This document shows, piece by piece, positions 6,883-8,910 of a stretch of 8,910 bases of DNA. Position 1 is the first letter of the stretch; each line of letters begins with the position of its first letter. A program made the translations under genes and the position numbers. The notes below the pieces were generated by a model that saw nothing but the letters and a program-made list of their open reading frames with translations, did no database searches and had not been told where the DNA came from. Source of the stretch: Planctomycetota bacterium (lineage in GTDB: Bacteria > Planctomycetota > Planctomycetia > Isosphaerales > Isosphaeraceae); contig JAKAUH010000873.1 of the NCBI GenBank assembly GCA_021818605.1, positions 1-8,910 of the forward strand. Direction: 5' to 3'.

Positions 6883-7365
6883 ATGGCCCGCAAAGATGCC
6901 TTGCTTCGGTTGACTAGCCGTCTGATCGCGCGGAGGGACGCACTGCGGAAGGCCCTCAACGGCGACCTGGACAGCTTCCGCAAGTTCTCGGAGCTCAGCG
7001 TCGTCGGCGATAATGTCGACGCCGCAGTCGACTCCGCCAACGATGAGATTTGCTCGCAACTGGTCGAGATCGAGAGCCGGGAGCTCGGTCAGATCGAGCA
7101 CGCACTCCAGCGCATCGCGGCTGGCGTCTACGGCCGCTGCGAGTTCTGCGGTGGCAAGATCTCCGAGGCGCGGCTCAACGCGTTGCCTTACACGAATAGC
7201 TGCATCGACTGCCAGCGCGAGAACGAGCGCGCCGGCCAGTCGCGTTTCCTTGAGCCCGACGCCAAGCGCTGGGCCAAGGTCTACGACAAGCCCAGCGAGG
7301 AGGGCGACGCCGACTCGCCAATCAACCTCAGCGACTTCGAGATGGATTTCAGCGAGTCCCGCTGA
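6883..7365 (+). CDS. DksA/TraR-family zinc-finger transcription factor
   Basis: The 160-residue product belongs to the DksA/TraR family, which binds RNA polymerase in the secondary channel and adjusts initiation, often together with ppGpp. A helical N-terminal hairpin (residues about 1-82) is followed by a C4 zinc finger, CEFCGGKI...CIDC, with C86, C89, C107 and C110. The coiled-coil tip reads GDNVDAA: D43, D46 and A48 line up with D71, D74 and A76 of E. coli DksA, the residues needed for activity, so this copy looks functional. The tail after about 135 is acidic and probably disordered. The start at 6883 is chosen because GGAGGTG (6872-6878) lies four bases upstream; an in-frame TTG at 6847 would add 12 residues that run through this ribosome site. 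It is followed by a strong terminator and appears to be a single-gene unit. I give no gene symbol because the family has several paralogues. Confidence 0.93.
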   Translation: MARKDALLRLTSRLIARRDALRKALNGDLDSFRKFSELSVVGDNVDAAVDSANDEICSQLVEIESRELGQIEHALQRIAAGVYGRCEFCGGKISEARLNALPYTNSCIDCQRENERAGQSRFLEPDAKRWAKVYDKPSEEGDADSPINLSDFEMDFSESR

Positions 7366-7419
7366 TTCCTCCTCGCGCGAGGTCTCGCCCGGCTCGCCAC
7401 CTTACCAACCAACGACCAG

Positions 7420-7457
7420 GAAGACCGCCGGAACCTCTCCGGCGGTCTTCTTGCTTT
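7420..7457 (+). terminator. Intrinsic terminator after the DksA-type gene
   Basis: A perfect 12-bp stem (GAAGACCGCCGG, 7420-7431, paired with 7439-7450) encloses a 7-base loop and is followed by TTGCTTTT. It lies 55 bases after the stop codon, so it should end the DksA transcript. The next 190 bases, up to the promoter at 7645, are GC-rich and show nothing I can support. Confidence 0.85.
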
Positions 7458-7644
7458 TGCCGGCGGCAGTCCCCTTCGGCCCAGACCGGCGACCCCGCCG
7501 GAACGCCGGGCCCGCGCCCAGTCGATTCGAACGTCAAGTCGTTCGCCTGTCAGCCGGGCGGCCCGCCCTCGTCCGACTGAGCGCCTGGCCCCTCGCATGC
7601 CCGCGGAACACCCGCCGTCGGTGGCGATCCGAAAACACGTTGCT

Positions 7645-7674
7645 TTGACTTGGCGTCGTCGCCGCGAGTATATT
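7645..7674 (+). promoter_or_regulatory. Sigma70-type promoter of the HtrA gene
   Basis: TTGACT (7645-7650) and TATATT (7669-7674) are 18 bases apart, each with one or fewer strong departures from consensus. The predicted start near 7681 leaves a leader of about 90 bases before the ATG at 7771. The AT-rich -10 stands out from the surrounding GC-rich DNA. This suggests a housekeeping-type promoter rather than a purely stress-sigma one. Confidence 0.65.
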
Positions 7675-7704
7675 AGCGTTGTGAGGATGGAGGCCCGACA
7701 ATCG

Positions 7705-7728
7705 GGGACATTCGCCGCCGGATGTCCC
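7705..7728 (+). promoter_or_regulatory. Hairpin in the HtrA mRNA leader
   Basis: GGGACAT (7705-7711) pairs perfectly with ATGTCCC (7722-7728) around a 10-base loop. It lies between the promoter and the ribosome site AGGAG (7758-7762). There is no T run after it, so it is not a terminator; it could affect mRNA stability or be incidental. Confidence 0.3.
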
Positions 7729-7770
7729 GCACCCGCGCGATAACTCGCTTGTCAGTCAGGAGTTACGTTG

Positions 7771-8910
7771 ATGCTGTCGCGATCCTCCGCGCTCATCCTC
7801 TCGTTGACCTCGCTCAGCGCCGGTGTGCTGTTGGGCGTCGTGCTGGCCCGGGGAGGGCCCTCGGTTTCCGCCCAGGTCGCACCACCCCTGCGGGCCGAGG
7901 TCAAGGCGTCGGAGACCCCGGCGAAGCCCTCAATCGTGCGGAGGGAAGACGACGCGGTTTATGACGCCCTGGCTCGACAGTACGAGGCGTTCCGTCAGGT
8001 CGACCGCACGTTCGAGATGGTCGCGAGGGCCGTGGCGCCAACCGTGGTGCATATCATTGCCAAGAAGACGGTCCGCGTCGAGGAAGGGCGGAGAAATCGG
8101 CATTTCGAGGAGACGGGCTCGGGGGTAATCGTCCGCAGCGAACGAGGCGCCGGCCTCTATGTGCTCACGAACCACCATGTCATCGAGAATACCCGTCCCG
8201 CGAACATCCAGATCTTCCTCCGCGATGGACGCTCGTTGCGGCCCTCGAAGATCTGGAGTGACCAGAAGGCCGATATCGCGGTCCTCAAGCTCGACCGCGC
8301 CGACCTGCCGGCCGCCCGCATGGGGAACAGCGACGACGCCCCGGTGGGAAGCTGGGTCATGGCGCTGGGGAGCCCGTTTGGCCTGATGCATTCCGTCAGC
8401 CAGGGGATCATCAGCGCCCGGAGCCGTCGGATGGAGGAACTCGACGATGTCGAGTACCAGGACTTCCTCCAGACGGACGCGGCCATCAATCCCGGCAATT
8501 CGGGAGGCCCGCTGGTCAACATGAAGGGTGAGGTGATCGGGATCAACAACTCGATCGCGTCCAACGGCGGGGGCAATGAGGGCGTCGGGTTCAGCATCCC
8601 GATCAACCTGGCCCGGTGGATCATGAACGAGCTGATCGCCCACGGCCGGGTGAACCGAGGTGCACTCGGCGTGGACCTGGAGACGAACTTCCGGCCCGAG
8701 GACGCCCTCAAGCTCGGGATGAAGCGCCCGCGTGGGGCACGAATCAGCAAGGTCTACCAGTCCTCGCCGGCCGCGAAGGCCGGGCTTCGCGAGGGAGACA
8801 TCGTGCTCCGATTCGGCGGCGTCGAGATCGCCGACCTCAACCATCTGATCAACACCGTCTCGATGGCGCCAATCGGTCAGCCCGCCGAGGTCGTCGTCTG
8901 GCGCGACCGG
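7771..8910 (+). CDS. HtrA/DegP-family periplasmic serine protease, 3' partial
   Basis: This encodes a trypsin-like envelope protease that degrades or handles misfolded proteins. The first 380 residues are present; the gene runs off the right edge. An N-terminal signal or anchor helix (about 6-27) and a variable linker (about 35-80) precede the protease domain. The triad is H136 (in TNHHV), D168 (in KADIAVLKL) and S244 (in NPGNSGGPL), with the usual TDAAINPGNSGG context, so it should be active. A PDZ domain starts near 297 (GALGVDLE, then SSPAAKAGLREGDIVLRFGG) and is cut before its end; whether a second PDZ follows is unknown. The start is supported by AGGAG (7758-7762), eight bases before the ATG. 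It has its own promoter and is isolated from the DksA gene by a terminator. Family assignment is secure; which HtrA subtype (DegP, DegQ or DegS) is not. Confidence 0.95.
   Translation, partial: MLSRSSALILSLTSLSAGVLLGVVLARGGPSVSAQVAPPLRAEVKASETPAKPSIVRREDDAVYDALARQYEAFRQVDRTFEMVARAVAPTVVHIIAKKTVRVEEGRRNRHFEETGSGVIVRSERGAGLYVLTNHHVIENTRPANIQIFLRDGRSLRPSKIWSDQKADIAVLKLDRADLPAARMGNSDDAPVGSWVMALGSPFGLMHSVSQGIISARSRRMEELDDVEYQDFLQTDAAINPGNSGGPLVNMKGEVIGINNSIASNGGGNEGVGFSIPINLARWIMNELIAHGRVNRGALGVDLETNFRPEDALKLGMKRPRGARISKVYQSSPAAKAGLREGDIVLRFGGVEIADLNHLINTVSMAPIGQPAEVVVWRDR

Noticed and set aside
7281..7598. A 105-codon minus-strand frame over the DksA gene end
   Set aside because: It crosses the terminator hairpin and is Arg-rich with no start signal.
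7930..8844. A 304-codon minus-strand frame
   Set aside because: It is the antisense of the HtrA protease gene, whose catalytic triad and PDZ sequence are unmistakable.

Overview
The window looks like high-GC DNA from a planctomycete, probably from the Isosphaera/Gemmata side of the phylum. The main evidence is a sigma-factor gene directly followed by a Ser/Thr kinase that continues through a membrane segment into WD40-type repeats. The long Ala/Pro/Arg-rich linkers and the family types also fit. The placement is inference, since no rRNA or marker gene is present.

Layout. Bases 1-13 are an exact copy of the common Illumina adapter end, so the left edge is a library artefact. From there to about 2308 the minus strand holds a sigma factor followed by a membrane kinase-WD40 gene. 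Both are broken. The sigma gene has an in-frame TGA and two frame changes. The kinase carries a 67-bp insertion flanked by a 32-bp exact direct repeat, exactly at the catalytic HRD motif. A short three-helix membrane protein (2581-2847, minus) follows. It is divergent from a two-gene plus-strand operon (3170-6240) with a good sigma70-type promoter. The first operon gene encodes a zinc-ribbon-like protein with a disordered linker, one membrane segment and a C-terminal domain. The second, overlapping by ATGA, encodes an exported protein with a beta-rich start, a helical repeat-like middle and a C-terminal LT-x-EEL motif. Neither is a family I can name.

After a gene-poor stretch comes an intact DksA/TraR-type zinc-finger regulator (6883-7365) with a strong intrinsic terminator. 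Then comes a clear sigma70 promoter driving an HtrA/DegP-type serine protease that runs off the right edge.

Working together. The sigma-kinase pair would normally be a signalling unit but cannot be functional as read. The two-gene operon is the best candidate for an undescribed envelope system, with a cytoplasmic sensor-like end linked through the membrane to an exported partner. DksA and HtrA are separate, independently transcribed stress-response genes. I saw no tRNA, rRNA, CRISPR array, insertion sequence or attachment site.
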